Source: Desulfurococcales archaeon (lineage in GTDB: Archaea; Thermoproteota; Thermoprotei_A; Sulfolobales; Ignisphaeraceae). From it: a stretch of 5,181 bases of DNA. Below, one piece after another: positions 5,072-5,181 of the stretch. Numbering within the stretch: position 1 is the stretch's first letter; each line of letters opens with the position of its first letter. Both the position numbers and the translations under genes were made by a program. The notes under the pieces are model-generated. The model made no database searches. It worked only from the letters and a program-made list of their open reading frames with translations, and was not told the DNA's origin. The stretch spans positions 1 through 5,181 of the forward strand of contig JAMOOB010000499.1 in NCBI GenBank assembly GCA_027066265.1, in the 5' to 3' direction.

Positions 5072-5181
5072 GTGTCCCTAATCGAGAAGTTGTTGGAGGA
5101 GCTTCGTTCTAGGGAAGATCTTCGTGATGCTCTTGCTGAAGAGCTTGCTATTTCCATTGTTAGGAGTAGGAGGGTTAGGTT
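5072..5181 (+). CDS. Unidentified gene, N-terminal 36 residues only (cut by the window edge)
   Basis: I do not recognise this gene. A GTG start at 5072 opens a frame that stays open to the end of the window. The start is chosen because it follows the TATA box at 5032-5038 at the right distance for a short leader; no Shine-Dalgarno site is obvious. The visible part is one highly charged, Leu/Glu/Arg-rich stretch with leucines at helix-like spacing (SLIEKLLEELRSRE, then LRDALAEELA), most likely an amphipathic helix or coiled coil, ending in an Arg-rich patch (RSRRVR). Charged helical N-termini of this type occur in several uncharacterised crenarchaeal families, but the fragment is too short to name one. 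Codons here favour T in the third position (CTT, CGT, GCT, GTT) more than in the preceding genes. Confidence 0.6.
   Translation, partial: MSLIEKLLEELRSREDLRDALAEELAISIVRSRRVR

Noticed and set aside
1..5181. CRISPR arrays, insertion sequences, attachment sites or defence genes
   Set aside because: No regularly spaced repeats, transposase motifs, terminal inverted repeats with target duplications or defence domains were found.

Overview
The window reads as chromosome of a hyperthermophilic crenarchaeon, most likely of the Desulfurococcales/Pyrodictiaceae kind. The assignment rests on gene content and signals, not on a marker gene: an archaeal-type (short, PF14010-like) phosphoenolpyruvate carboxylase, an archaeal small hydrophobic DUF5518-like protein, a small heat-shock protein, archaeal TATA boxes about 25 bp ahead of inferred transcript starts, a Shine-Dalgarno core of the GGTGA type, and frequent GTG and TTG start codons (five of seven starts). 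All six complete genes stop with TAG, and the tetranucleotide CTAG is common.

Layout. Bases 1-106 hold no assignable gene, perhaps the tail of an upstream one. On the plus strand, a 64-residue protein of unknown function (107-301) with a strong ribosome binding site is followed 44 bases later by a ClC-family chloride channel/transporter (346-1776); the two look co-transcribed. Bases 1777-2103 carry no convincing gene. An Hsp20 gene (2104-2502, minus) and a MoaE-like molybdopterin synthase large subunit gene (2586-2975, plus) diverge from an 83-base intergenic region holding one TATA-like element usable in both directions and a 12-bp perfect palindrome in the presumed hsp20 leader. A separate promoter with inverted repeats precedes the PEP carboxylase gene (3091-4527, plus), which converges with 17 bases between it and the DUF5518-like membrane protein gene (4545-4886, minus). 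Rightmost is a good TATA promoter with a 7-bp inverted repeat just upstream, driving a gene that starts at 5072 and runs off the window.

The genes do not form one pathway. They are housekeeping or stress functions typical of a compact archaeal genome: anion transport, protein protection, tungsten/molybdenum cofactor synthesis and anaplerotic CO2 fixation to oxaloacetate. I found no CRISPR array, insertion sequence, tRNA, rRNA or defence module, and no clear evidence of a previously undescribed multi-gene system. The points most worth checking are the unknown 64-residue gene in front of the ClC gene, the operator-like inverted repeats at three promoters, and active-site substitutions in the ClC and MoaE proteins.
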